Assembly: GCA_018670825.1 (NCBI GenBank)
Contig: JABHIW010000086.1
Location: forward strand, 1-41,068
Direction of reading: 5' to 3'
Source: Candidatus Scalindua sp.
Lineage (GTDB): Bacteria > Planctomycetota > Brocadiia > Brocadiales > Scalinduaceae
Length of the DNA: 41,068 nucleotides
Positions 1 to 8,027 of this stretch are shown here, piece after piece; the stretch's first letter is position 1; each line of letters begins with the position of its first letter. The notes beneath the pieces were generated by a model that was not told where the DNA came from, did not search any database, and was given only the letters and a program-made list of their open reading frames with translations. The position numbers and the translations under genes were made by a program.

Positions 1-119
1 ATTGACCCTGTGTCAGTAGGTCTCCAATCTGTCTCCCCAGCATAAGTTGCCTTACTTACACAGAAAAGTAATCCCACGACCATCAGCGATAAAGATGCAA
101 TCTTCAGTTTACTAAGCAT
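1..119 (-). CDS. N-terminus of a secreted protein (partial)
   Basis: This minus-strand reading frame starts with ATG at 119-117 and runs off the left edge of the window, so only 39 residues are visible. It opens with a typical Sec signal peptide: a lysine-containing n-region (MLSKLK), a hydrophobic core, and a likely cleavage site after ATYA. The mature protein would begin GETDWRPTDTGS. A strong ribosome binding site, AAAGGAG, lies seven bases before the ATG, which makes the start convincing. The gene is divergent from the sensor gene at 663, with 543 bases between them. Too little of the mature protein is visible to name a family; it is probably periplasmic or surface-exposed. Confidence 0.75.
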   Translation of the reverse strand, partial: MLSKLKIASLSLMVVGLLFCVSKATYAGETDWRPTDTGS

Positions 120-662
120 TCCACTTCTCCTTTCAAAATTAAAAATAAAAAACAATCTACTATTGCGGTAATTCCTTCATTTCACGCAAAAAAGTGGCTA
201 AAATCAACCTCTCTCAATTTGAGATATTCTGTCAGCCTGAAATACAAAATAGTTCAGAGATTATACCTCAAAACTTGTTTTCGTCAAGTGATTTTCTGTT
301 TTTTTGATGGGAAGTAGCTAACTCTTTTCTTGCAATTTAGTTATAAACATTCGATTACTATGATCGATTGATTATTTGATTGAAGCTCTCGTAAGAAAAA
401 GTCCTTTAGCATAGGGGTGATATTGTCTCAGACATATAGTTATATATTGATAGTATAAACGTTGGTATGCTAATGAACGTTATAGAGTGTGGTAATTTTA
501 TCCGTTTGTTATAAATAATTGTAAATATAACTGTTTTTTTCATAATTTAATAATGTAGTATAGAATCTACAAAATGAATATACTCTTAATCAATTAGCAC
601 AAAACAACTAATGATATATTCACAATTAAAGATCTTTTAGTTTTATTTATAAAAAAAACGAA
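120..662. other. Divergent intergenic region, AT-rich
   Basis: This 543-base stretch lies between two divergent genes and must hold both promoters. It is strongly AT-rich, especially over the last 250 bases. I see no convincing ORF. The only notable structure is a dyad around 454-484, listed separately. No clear -35/-10 pair or -24/-12 element could be picked by eye. Confidence 0.6.
454..484. promoter_or_regulatory. Candidate operator dyad with two AACGTT half-sites
   Basis: Two copies of the palindrome AACGTT lie at 458-463 and 476-481, 18 bases apart. The flanks extend the symmetry, with TATAAACGTT on the left and AACGTTATA on the right (one extra A on the left). The position, about 180-210 bases before the 663 sensor gene, suits a regulator site. 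In such AT-rich DNA chance occurrence is possible, so this is a weak call. Confidence 0.25.
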
Positions 663-3600
663 ATGACAGAAAAGAAGAGTTTTTTTAAACAAAAAAGAGA
701 CTTTCTTAAGAATTATGAACCTTTTTCCTTATTGTCAAACAATCTTTTAAAGAAGATTGTATCTAAGCTTCAAGTCCAATATTATGGGGTTGGTCAGACT
801 ATATGCGAAAGAGGACAGAAGGGAAATTGTCTGTTTATCATTCATTCCGGCTCCGTAGTAGAAACGTTAGTTGATAGCAGCGGTGAAGAGATTGCCGTGG
901 CAATGCTCAGTGAAGGGGATTGCTTTGGCGCTATTTCTCTCCTTACCGATGAACCATATCTTGCAACCAAAAAGGCAAAGGAAGATGTTGAACTCTTTGT
1001 AATTTACAATGATGATATCCAGGAACTGATCCAAAAAAATCCTGTTTTGAGTGTATATTTGACGAGAGTTGTTTCAATGAGAATAAAAGCCTTCTTTGAT
1101 TTTTTTAAAAAGGAAAAAATCAAGATAGTTGAAGTAATTGAAGATAAGTTTGAAAAAGAGAGGAAATTAGACGTAATAAATAGAGTAACCAAGCTTTTCC
1201 ACTCATCGGAAGACATTAATAAAACACTCTTGTCAGTCGTTAAGGTCGTTAACAAGGAAATGAAAGCGGATGCGTGTTCTATCTACCTAGTTGACCGGGT
1301 TACCCATGATCTGGTGTTGGAAGCAGCAGTTGGTTTTGATGATAAAGCAATGAAAAATGTAAGAATGCGATTAGATGAAGGTGAAGGGGTTACCGGGTGG
1401 GTAGTTAAGAATGGCGGACCGGTTGCTCTTGAAAATGCCCACACAGACCCGAGAGTGAAGTTTATAACGGAAATCCATGAAGAACGTTTATCCTCACTCT
1501 TGTCTTTACCATTAGGTGAAAAGAATGATGTTATCGGCGCAATTAACATTCAAACTGTTGATGAGAGAAAGTACACATATGACGATATCAGAGGATTGAC
1601 GATTATGGCAAATCACATTGCCCTTGCGATTTCCCATGCACGTCTTAAAAGAAGGATACAGATTGCAGAGGGAATAAGTGGCAGGCAAGTTCCGGATAAG
1701 CCGGGTTTTGTAGGTAAAGGTAAATATATTGACAAAATAAATGCTTTCGTTGAGTCCATGGCGTCAGTCAATGAACCGGTATTGATAGGCGGTGAAGATG
1801 GGACCGGAAAAGTGCCTATGTCAAAGATCATACACTACAAGAGCAAACGTCATAAAGGCCCTTTTGTAGAGTTTGATTGTAGAGACATTGACAGTGAATC
1901 ATGGGGTGAAGAGCTTTTTGGATATGAAAAAACTCCTTACGTAATAAACAGTGATGACTCAACAGGGAAAGATTTACAGGACAATTTATCTCCACAAAAA
2001 GGTATTGAAACAGAGGATATAGCAACACGTCTGGGATTTATAGAGCTGGCTGATTCGGGAATGATTTTTTTGAATCATGTTGATAAGTTGAATCAAGCAA
2101 ACCAAATCAAATTACTGAACTACCTACAGGAAAGAAAATTTAATCGTGTCAATGGGAATGACACCATCTTTTCGAATGCACGAATTATTACATCTGTGTC
2201 TAAAGACATTGCTTCGTCTATAGAGGAAGGTAAATTTGATAAGAGTCTATATAAGATATTAAGCAAGAATCACTATCAATTAAAAGCTCTTAGAGATCAG
2301 AAACGCAGTATTCCAATGCTCACAAAAGACTTCCTTAAGAAGATCAGTCGTGAATTGCACAAAGATGTGAAAAATGTATCTGACAATGCGATGGGAAGGT
2401 TGATGAGTTATGATTGGCCGGGAAATGTTAAAGAGCTTGAGAATGTGCTGAGACGCGCAGTTATCCTGGCAAAGGGTGACGTAATTACGTCAGAACAAAT
2501 CTTTTTTGGCATACCAATGGGAGAAAAAAAATGGTCCTTTAATATTCTTTCATTTGATGCAGTTAAGAGTTTTTTAAAGAGTAAGTTTTACCCATCTGGT
2601 CTTCAGGTTTTAGGTTCACTATTTCTTGTAATTACACTTCTAATGCTATTCACGGGACATAAAGAGGGGCAATTAAATTTTATAAATATATTATTCTGGT
2701 CGGCAGGCATATTTGGTATGTACTTAATAACTTTTGTTTCCGGAAGATTTTTATGTGGAATATGTCCTTTTGCTGCGGCTGGAGATCTGGTGAAACGATT
2801 TAAAAATTTTAATCTGCAAATACCAAAGGTACTGGTTTTACACGGAAAGTATATTACCATTGGACTAATAATATTAGTCTTCTGGTTTGAAGGCGTCACA
2901 TCAATTCCACACTCTTCGACATTAACGGCATACTTGATTATATTTATTCTTTCGGGAGCCGTTATTTCAGGCTTTATCTTCGAAAGAAGAGTATGGTGTA
3001 GATATGTTTGTCCATTGGGCGGTTTGTTTGGTGTTTATTCACTTGTATCAATAACTTCTTTGAAAGCAAACAGAAGTGTATGTCTTAATCAATGCGAAAC
3101 TCACGATTGTTATCTGGGAACACAATTAACAGAAGGTTGTCCAATGTATTTACATCCATATGGGTTGGAAAATGGTAGAGATTGTGTTTTATGTATGAAT
3201 TGTTATAAGAATTGCAGTCACAGTTCTATAGAGGTCAATCTTCATGTGCCGGGAAGTGACATAGGTAACATGTCCAGCAGATCATTGCCTGAGTCGTTAC
3301 TATGCTTATCACTATTGGGTATACTATTAGTAGAGTATGGGAGTCTCCTCAGCATAGATTCTCAGTGGTTTCAATCTTTATACCGCCTTATTGGAATCAA
3401 TCAAACCATACTTTACACCGTAATATTCATCTCTGTATCTTTTCTCCCATCTGGTTCTATCGTTATCCTTGATTATGTATGCAATAGATTTTCGTTTGAC
3501 AATGTGAAAACAAGAATTACTGACTTCGGATATGCCGCTATTCCGCTTGCGCTTATGGGACATCTTGCTTTTTATTGGAACAAACTTAAAGCAGATTTCT

Positions 3601-3845
3601 GGACGTTGATGGAGATAACAGGTCTTTATCAATCGGTAAGAGTTGAAAATGAAGTTTTGCTTGCCAACAAAATAGGGGATATGTCAGCAATTGAACTACT
3701 GTTTATACTCGCGGGGGTACTGGGAAGTGTTTACATTTTTTATCTTATATCAAAAAAGAGGAGAGATGTCTTAACAAAATCGACAATTGCCTGTTATTTT
3801 TCTGTTTTTGCTGCCTTTGCATTTGCATTCATATGCATATTGTAG
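663..3845 (+). CDS. Membrane sensor: cNMP-binding-like, GAF, degenerate sigma-54 AAA+, NapH/NosR-like Fe-S domain
   Basis: This 1060-residue protein has four parts. Residues 20-135 resemble a Crp-type cyclic-nucleotide-binding fold, and 170-330 a GAF domain. Residues 347-615 resemble the sigma-54 activator AAA+ domain, ending in WPGNVKELENVLRRAV (585-600). From 640 on come several membrane segments with NapH/NosR/CcoG-type cysteine motifs: CGICP (698-702), CRYVCP (779-784), a first cluster C807/C811/C816/C826 and a second C841/C844/C847/C851. The AAA+ part is degenerate. Walker A is retained as GGEDGTGK (376-383), but the Walker B acidic pair is replaced by NH (FLNHVDK, 469-475). The GAFTGA loop is absent after FGYEK (419-423), and there is no C-terminal DNA-binding helix-turn-helix. 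I infer a redox- or ligand-responsive membrane protein that does not activate sigma-54 polymerase. No Shine-Dalgarno is visible before ATG 663. The combination is unusual; the individual domain calls are fairly secure. Confidence 0.85.
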   Translation: MTEKKSFFKQKRDFLKNYEPFSLLSNNLLKKIVSKLQVQYYGVGQTICERGQKGNCLFIIHSGSVVETLVDSSGEEIAVAMLSEGDCFGAISLLTDEPYLATKKAKEDVELFVIYNDDIQELIQKNPVLSVYLTRVVSMRIKAFFDFFKKEKIKIVEVIEDKFEKERKLDVINRVTKLFHSSEDINKTLLSVVKVVNKEMKADACSIYLVDRVTHDLVLEAAVGFDDKAMKNVRMRLDEGEGVTGWVVKNGGPVALENAHTDPRVKFITEIHEERLSSLLSLPLGEKNDVIGAINIQTVDERKYTYDDIRGLTIMANHIALAISHARLKRRIQIAEGISGRQVPDKPGFVGKGKYIDKINAFVESMASVNEPVLIGGEDGTGKVPMSKIIHYKSKRHKGPFVEFDCRDIDSESWGEELFGYEKTPYVINSDDSTGKDLQDNLSPQKGIETEDIATRLGFIELADSGMIFLNHVDKLNQANQIKLLNYLQERKFNRVNGNDTIFSNARIITSVSKDIASSIEEGKFDKSLYKILSKNHYQLKALRDQKRSIPMLTKDFLKKISRELHKDVKNVSDNAMGRLMSYDWPGNVKELENVLRRAVILAKGDVITSEQIFFGIPMGEKKWSFNILSFDAVKSFLKSKFYPSGLQVLGSLFLVITLLMLFTGHKEGQLNFINILFWSAGIFGMYLITFVSGRFLCGICPFAAAGDLVKRFKNFNLQIPKVLVLHGKYITIGLIILVFWFEGVTSIPHSSTLTAYLIIFILSGAVISGFIFERRVWCRYVCPLGGLFGVYSLVSITSLKANRSVCLNQCETHDCYLGTQLTEGCPMYLHPYGLENGRDCVLCMNCYKNCSHSSIEVNLHVPGSDIGNMSSRSLPESLLCLSLLGILLVEYGSLLSIDSQWFQSLYRLIGINQTILYTVIFISVSFLPSGSIVILDYVCNRFSFDNVKTRITDFGYAAIPLALMGHLAFYWNKLKADFWTLMEITGLYQSVRVENEVLLANKIGDMSAIELLFILAGVLGSVYIFYLISKKRRDVLTKSTIACYFSVFAAFAFAFICIL

Positions 3846-4094
3846 AATATCGAGTTGTCTAAGATAGAGTGATATTAGGAGTGTTCTCATATCTGAAAAT
3901 AATACATTCTTTCATCTTATTGCTTTTCAAGCCACGGGAGTAGTTTTTATTTAATATTGACGATTGCCGGATTATTTTTTAGAACCGAATTATGAGCAAA
4001 TATTTCTGTTTTTAAGCTTCCTGGTGATATTAAATCTATATGGAGTCTAAACTTGTGTATTATTTGCAATGCAGTGTATGAGTTGCAAGTTACA

Positions 4095-5105
4095 TTATTT
4101 AGCTACAGACGTTGTAGTTGATAATATATCATCAATTCTACATTTGTTGCGTTGATCCTTAGGCCCAAGAAAGCAGATAAATTCTCTTAACAATTCCTCA
4201 TTAAAATAAAGCGGATTCTCTTTTTTTAATATTGACAGTGTAGCAAAAGGCTTCATTGCGGCCGCAAATGGTCTGTCGGAAGTCATTGCATCATATGCAT
4301 CAACTATCCGAGAAATATGTCCAAATAAATGGATGTCGCTACCTCCGATTCCATAAGGATATCCTGTACCATCATTGTTTTCGTGGTGTTGAATAACTAC
4401 TTTCAAAGAGAGTCCATCAATGTCACCCATGAGTTCTAATAGATCCAGTCCTGCTTTAGGGTGTTTTTTGATTATATTAAACTCTTTACTCGTGAGGTTA
4501 TTGTCTTTGTTTAGGATATCTTGAGGGAGTATTGACTTACCGATATCATGCAACAGCAGACCTGTACCCAGACATTCCAATTCATTTGGTGTTAAGGAAA
4601 GATATTTGCCAAAAAGCAATCCGATTACTGATACGTTAATAGAATGCGTATACGTTTGATAATCTTTGGAAGTAACTTCAAATAAACTGGAGAATGTGTT
4701 TTCATTTTGCATAATATGGGTAATCGTATTACCTACCCATGTAGAAGCTCGTCCGATATTCTGACCGGACTTTGGGTCATCCAAAACGTCCTGTGTTAAA
4801 TTTTTTGCAACCTGATAAAGCACTCCTGATTTTTGCAAAGAACTTTTACTACTATCTTCAACAATGCACTTAAGATTTTTTTCCTGATACCTTAGATATT
4901 TATCAATATCTTTTGTAGAAATATAAAGCCTTTCTGCATTCCTGTTTAACAATTCCTCGTTTCTTTCAGGGCTGAATTGTTGATTCCCACGGCAGAACAA
5001 GATATAGTTGGAGCGTCCATTAACGTCGCTTTTCAAAAATACATCAAACTCTATCTTTGCGTTTTCAACTAAAGCATTTATTGATATGGCAATATATTCG
5101 TCCAT
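4095..5105 (-). CDS. HD-GYP domain c-di-GMP phosphodiesterase
   Basis: The 336-residue cytoplasmic protein has an N-terminal region of about 95 residues with no firm assignment, resembling the adaptor domains that often precede HD-GYP. The HD-GYP domain covers about 145-320. Visible metal and substrate residues are H154, the HD pair H186/D187 in LLHDIGK, H215, HHENNDGTGYP (240-250) with the GYP signature, and D269 in RIVDAYDAMTSDRP. All of these are expected in enzymes that hydrolyse c-di-GMP through pGpG to GMP. The gene converges on the sensor gene at 663-3845 with about 250 bases between them. It probably opposes the GGDEF protein at 36565. There is no receiver domain, so the input signal is unknown. 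Confidence 0.93.
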   Translation of the reverse strand: MDEYIAISINALVENAKIEFDVFLKSDVNGRSNYILFCRGNQQFSPERNEELLNRNAERLYISTKDIDKYLRYQEKNLKCIVEDSSKSSLQKSGVLYQVAKNLTQDVLDDPKSGQNIGRASTWVGNTITHIMQNENTFSSLFEVTSKDYQTYTHSINVSVIGLLFGKYLSLTPNELECLGTGLLLHDIGKSILPQDILNKDNNLTSKEFNIIKKHPKAGLDLLELMGDIDGLSLKVVIQHHENNDGTGYPYGIGGSDIHLFGHISRIVDAYDAMTSDRPFAAAMKPFATLSILKKENPLYFNEELLREFICFLGPKDQRNKCRIDDILSTTTSVAK

Positions 5106-5516
5106 TTATGAAGGTGAGGTCAATTTTACAATATTAATTAATATTTAGAAAAGCACTAACTCCCTGCTGTTACATATTCCCTGAAAATGTTTTCAGCGTT
5201 TGCTTACACTCTGAGAGCTACACTTCGCTAAAATTGTGCCTAAATGATCAATATATAGTAAAACCAAATTACCCAAAGGAATAATTCATGCTAAGCGCTT
5301 ACACACTAACGCATTACAGGGAAGGAGCATATTGTGGCATTTACAATAAAATCGTTTTTATTATATATGCCGCTATTGCATTGTTTATTATATCAACGTT
5401 TTATGGGTAATTATTTCCGCTTTGAGTATTTTCAGGAAGGTAGAAAAGAATGTGGAGTTCAGGCTTCGTAAGATAAAACAATAGATATTATCTTACCTTT
5501 TTGATTGTGTCTCTAA
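5106..5516. other. Intergenic region with one possible small ORF
   Basis: These 411 bases lie between the HD-GYP start and the end of the thioredoxin-like gene. The only coding candidate is the 45-codon plus-strand frame at 5334-5471. No convincing terminator or promoter was found by eye. Confidence 0.5.
5334..5471 (+). CDS. Possible small membrane-associated protein (45 codons, GTG start)
   Basis: A GGAAGGAG sequence at 5320-5327 sits six bases before a GTG codon that opens a 45-codon frame ending in TAA at 5469-5471. The predicted peptide has a hydrophobic first half (positions 3-20, with FLLYMPLLHCLLY) followed by a charged, aromatic tail. It is the only plus-strand gene candidate in a stretch of minus-strand genes. 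The ribosome binding site is good, but frames of this length arise by chance in AT-rich DNA. No family is recognised. Confidence 0.25.
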   Translation: MAFTIKSFLLYMPLLHCLLYQRFMGNYFRFEYFQEGRKECGVQAS

Positions 5517-5777
5517 TCATACTTTTAGTAGGGTTATCTGATTTTCCCCCAAATAATGGAAACTTCTCAGACCATAACCTTTAATAGTTTTCATATTCGG
5601 TTCTATATCAATTCCATTGATTCTCACTGTGGGAGAACCAGTAAAATGCAATCGCTTCGCATCTTCCGATGTCTCAATTAAAAGTAAGCTAATGTCTGTG
5701 TCAATAGCCTCCTCAGCAATAATCTCTTTAATATAGTCTCTTATAGACGATAAGCCGGGACTGTTATCAATAAACAT
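5517..5777 (-). CDS. Thioredoxin/glutaredoxin-like small protein without the usual cysteines
   Basis: The 86-residue protein matches, by pattern, the small thioredoxin-fold proteins with the signature F-x-GSPT-(V/I)-R-(V/I)-x-G-x-(D/E)-IEP; here FTGSPTVRINGIDIEP lies at 45-60. In that family the first strand normally ends in a cysteine motif like (E/D)xCP. Here the same position reads IDNSPGL (3-9), with serine in place of cysteine, and the protein contains no cysteine at all. A thiol redox role is therefore unlikely. Its ATG overlaps the stop of the upstream gene by one base (TAATG), which indicates translational coupling with the secreted protein at 5777-6268. The upstream in-frame sequence has no alternative ATG. 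Confidence 0.6.
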   Translation of the reverse strand: MFIDNSPGLSSIRDYIKEIIAEEAIDTDISLLLIETSEDAKRLHFTGSPTVRINGIDIEPNMKTIKGYGLRSFHYLGENQITLLKV

Positions 5778-6268
5778 TACTCCAATATGACGACATTCCT
5801 TGGAGTTTGCGTTATCGTAACCATTATTGTATCGTCATTGTCCTTGAATCCTTCTCCAAACTTACCAATTAAGTCATCATTTATGGACAAATATAAATAA
5901 GTACCTTCCTCGCCATACAAAACATCTGAGGATCCTGACAAACCCATTGATATAATCCTATCTTCACCTGTTTTGCCAAGGAGCATGCCAATATTCTCTC
6001 CAGGTAACGTATAACTTTCTAAAGCTGGCACAGGTATTCCGTCAGCATTATGTCCATCAGGAAACATTGTTGTATTAAAGCTCCAGTAATCGTCCTCTTT
6101 TACTTTCCAGGTAATAATATGGTTTTTCTTAAGAATTATGTCTGTCAGTTGCCATGCCTCGTTAGCTTTAACAAAAGCAACTTCCGCAGAAGCACATTTT
6201 GGGTTATCTACTATAAATATCGAGGATATCAGGATAGCGAACGCAATGATCTGAAGTAATTTATTCAT
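5777..6268 (-). CDS. Small secreted beta-rich protein, PA-IL-like pattern
   Basis: The 163-residue protein starts with a clear signal peptide, with likely cleavage after KCASA (residue 28). The mature part contains W-rich strands, DGHNADGIPVPALE, then GENIGMLLGKTGEDRI, and finally GTYLYLSINDDLIG with a DNDDTIMVTI ending. The order, an aliphatic GxLxGKxG strand followed by a G-x-LYLxIND strand and a DN-acidic turn, resembles PA-IL/LecA-type galactose-binding beta sandwiches that bind calcium at the ND/DN loops. This is a pattern judgement only. The gene is translationally coupled to the downstream cysteine-less thioredoxin-like gene and lies downstream of the lipoprotein hydrolase, so all three may form one envelope operon. 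Confidence 0.55.
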   Translation of the reverse strand: MNKLLQIIAFAILISSIFIVDNPKCASAEVAFVKANEAWQLTDIILKKNHIITWKVKEDDYWSFNTTMFPDGHNADGIPVPALESYTLPGENIGMLLGKTGEDRIISMGLSGSSDVLYGEEGTYLYLSINDDLIGKFGEGFKDNDDTIMVTITQTPRNVVILE

Positions 6269-6441
6269 TATTGTTTATGATTGTGTATAGAATATTTTGA
6301 AGACATCATTATACTGTCCAAATAAATTATGTCAACTTTCATGGATAATCTCACTCTCAATTTCAGCAACAATCTATAGCTCGCACATGTTCCGGCTGAT
6401 CTTGTTTCCAGGATACAATTTGAGAATATTATTACAGAAAA

Positions 6442-7998
6442 CTATCTGAAGAAAAATGTAAAGTTTTCGCTTAAAAAACCGTCATACTTTAATCTTGTCT
6501 TTCCGTCAACAAATCCGGGTGTAATATGTTCATACAATATATCTTCTTTCTGTTTTTCTTTACGATCATCGTAATCCCATTTTATGTTTAATGTTAATAA
6601 ATTCAAAGTAATGTATTTAAGGAATCTTGATACTTCGGAAACCGGATCTTGCAGAAGTTTACCATTTAACACAATCTTTGTTTCACTGCATGGAGCATAT
6701 CCCAGGGCAGGACCTGCAATTCCATACATTTTTTTTACATTAATACCATCGTCATACAAAATCCTTGATGTCGAAATAATCCTTTGAACACCTCCACTAT
6801 GTCCGCCTAAGATAACAGAGTCTCCCTGATTCACATTACATTTTAAAACAATCTCTGCTGCCATGTCATAGGCATACCCATGAGATATATTAAACAATGC
6901 CCACAAAACATCAACATTACTACCGTACCTATAGGGTATCACCTTTACATAAGTGTTGTTCTTATTTCCTTTAACGGTTAGATTCGTTTCTTCAAAAGAG
7001 GAATTGTCAGACAGGTAAGAAGGTTTGTCTTGTCGGTATTCTTTGGATCGTCTCCTTAAATAATCTACCCACAATGACATATTCTGTGCAGAGTTGTCAC
7101 CGCCAAAAATACCCCTAGTCAAAAATAACTTATTTGCAGCAACACTATCTGTTCTGTTCCACTGGTCAAATATCGATCCTATAAGAGGAATTTCTCCTAA
7201 CAGGTTTTGTGTAGTTGCCACCATTCCCTGATTACCATCCACCCTATACCGGTATGTGAGTGCGGTAACTCCGTTCCGCCAGTCCTCAACAGCAGCTTTA
7301 ATACCATCAAATTTGTAAAATGGGACCTTTTTTTCAATAAAGATATTTTCATACAGTTCCTCTTCCAGAAAGGAGATCGGAGACTTGATGACCTCCCCGG
7401 CAAATTGTTTGAGCCCGATAATGGTATCTATCAGAAGTGTGTATGGCAGTCTGAAGCAGTCCGCGGGACTATCAATTTTATAATCAATAAAAGTTTTTCT
7501 TCCCCTTTCAAGGTCACCGCTATCTTTATTGTCATAGCCCACATAGTCCCATCCGAAAACATCTGGCGCCTTTCTCTCTGTATCTTCATCACCTCCTATA
7601 TAAAATGTTAGAGAAGTATCCTCTGAAGAGCCCATCCTGTCATAAACGTAGGAAAGCAATTTGATACCGCTCAATTTGTCTTCCTCGACAGCTGTTTTCA
7701 TCTCCTCGTATAGCTCAGCATGATCTGGTACTAATAAAACACCTGCATCATTTTCAAGTGCGCTCAGGAAAGACAAGTTGAGATTACGCTCATAAATAGG
7801 TTTTAAAAAACCTGGCTTACCGAGTTTTTCCTTAATTTTCTCTCCAGTCAATTTTTCATCATTTACCTCACACTCTTTTTTCAAATCATTTATGGATAAA
7901 AGAAGTTGATCAAGCCGACCCTCGCCGTATCTTGCAAGGCATCCCGGGAGTATGAGAAATAACAGAAAAATAGAAATGGCGGACTTAATAGTTATCAT
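6442..7998 (-). CDS. Lipoprotein with GHSGG serine-hydrolase motif
   Basis: The first in-frame codon is a TTG, but an ATG two codons later (7998-7996) is a better start and gives 518 residues. The N-terminus is a lipoprotein signal with lipobox LPGC, so Cys20 should be lipidated and the protein anchored in the envelope. Near the C-terminus the sequence VILGGHSGGVQR carries the G-x-S-x-G nucleophile elbow of alpha/beta hydrolases (Ser401). A histidine in YEHITPG (His491) is in a plausible place for the catalytic triad. The first 350 residues are unlike any family I recognise. It may be a lipase or esterase-like enzyme, but the substrate is unknown. It is the likely first gene of the set that continues with the 6268 and 5777 genes, with about 170 bases between. 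Confidence 0.7.
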   Translation of the reverse strand: MITIKSAISIFLLFLILPGCLARYGEGRLDQLLLSINDLKKECEVNDEKLTGEKIKEKLGKPGFLKPIYERNLNLSFLSALENDAGVLLVPDHAELYEEMKTAVEEDKLSGIKLLSYVYDRMGSSEDTSLTFYIGGDEDTERKAPDVFGWDYVGYDNKDSGDLERGRKTFIDYKIDSPADCFRLPYTLLIDTIIGLKQFAGEVIKSPISFLEEELYENIFIEKKVPFYKFDGIKAAVEDWRNGVTALTYRYRVDGNQGMVATTQNLLGEIPLIGSIFDQWNRTDSVAANKLFLTRGIFGGDNSAQNMSLWVDYLRRRSKEYRQDKPSYLSDNSSFEETNLTVKGNKNNTYVKVIPYRYGSNVDVLWALFNISHGYAYDMAAEIVLKCNVNQGDSVILGGHSGGVQRIISTSRILYDDGINVKKMYGIAGPALGYAPCSETKIVLNGKLLQDPVSEVSRFLKYITLNLLTLNIKWDYDDRKEKQKEDILYEHITPGFVDGKTRLKYDGFLSENFTFFFR

Positions 7999-8027
7999 GT
8001 ACAAATGCGGTGTATAGCTGAAAGCTT

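Noticed and set aside
7207-7611. 134-codon plus-strand frame inside the lipoprotein gene
   Set aside because: It lies wholly antisense to a good coding region, has no ribosome binding site and no recognisable domain.
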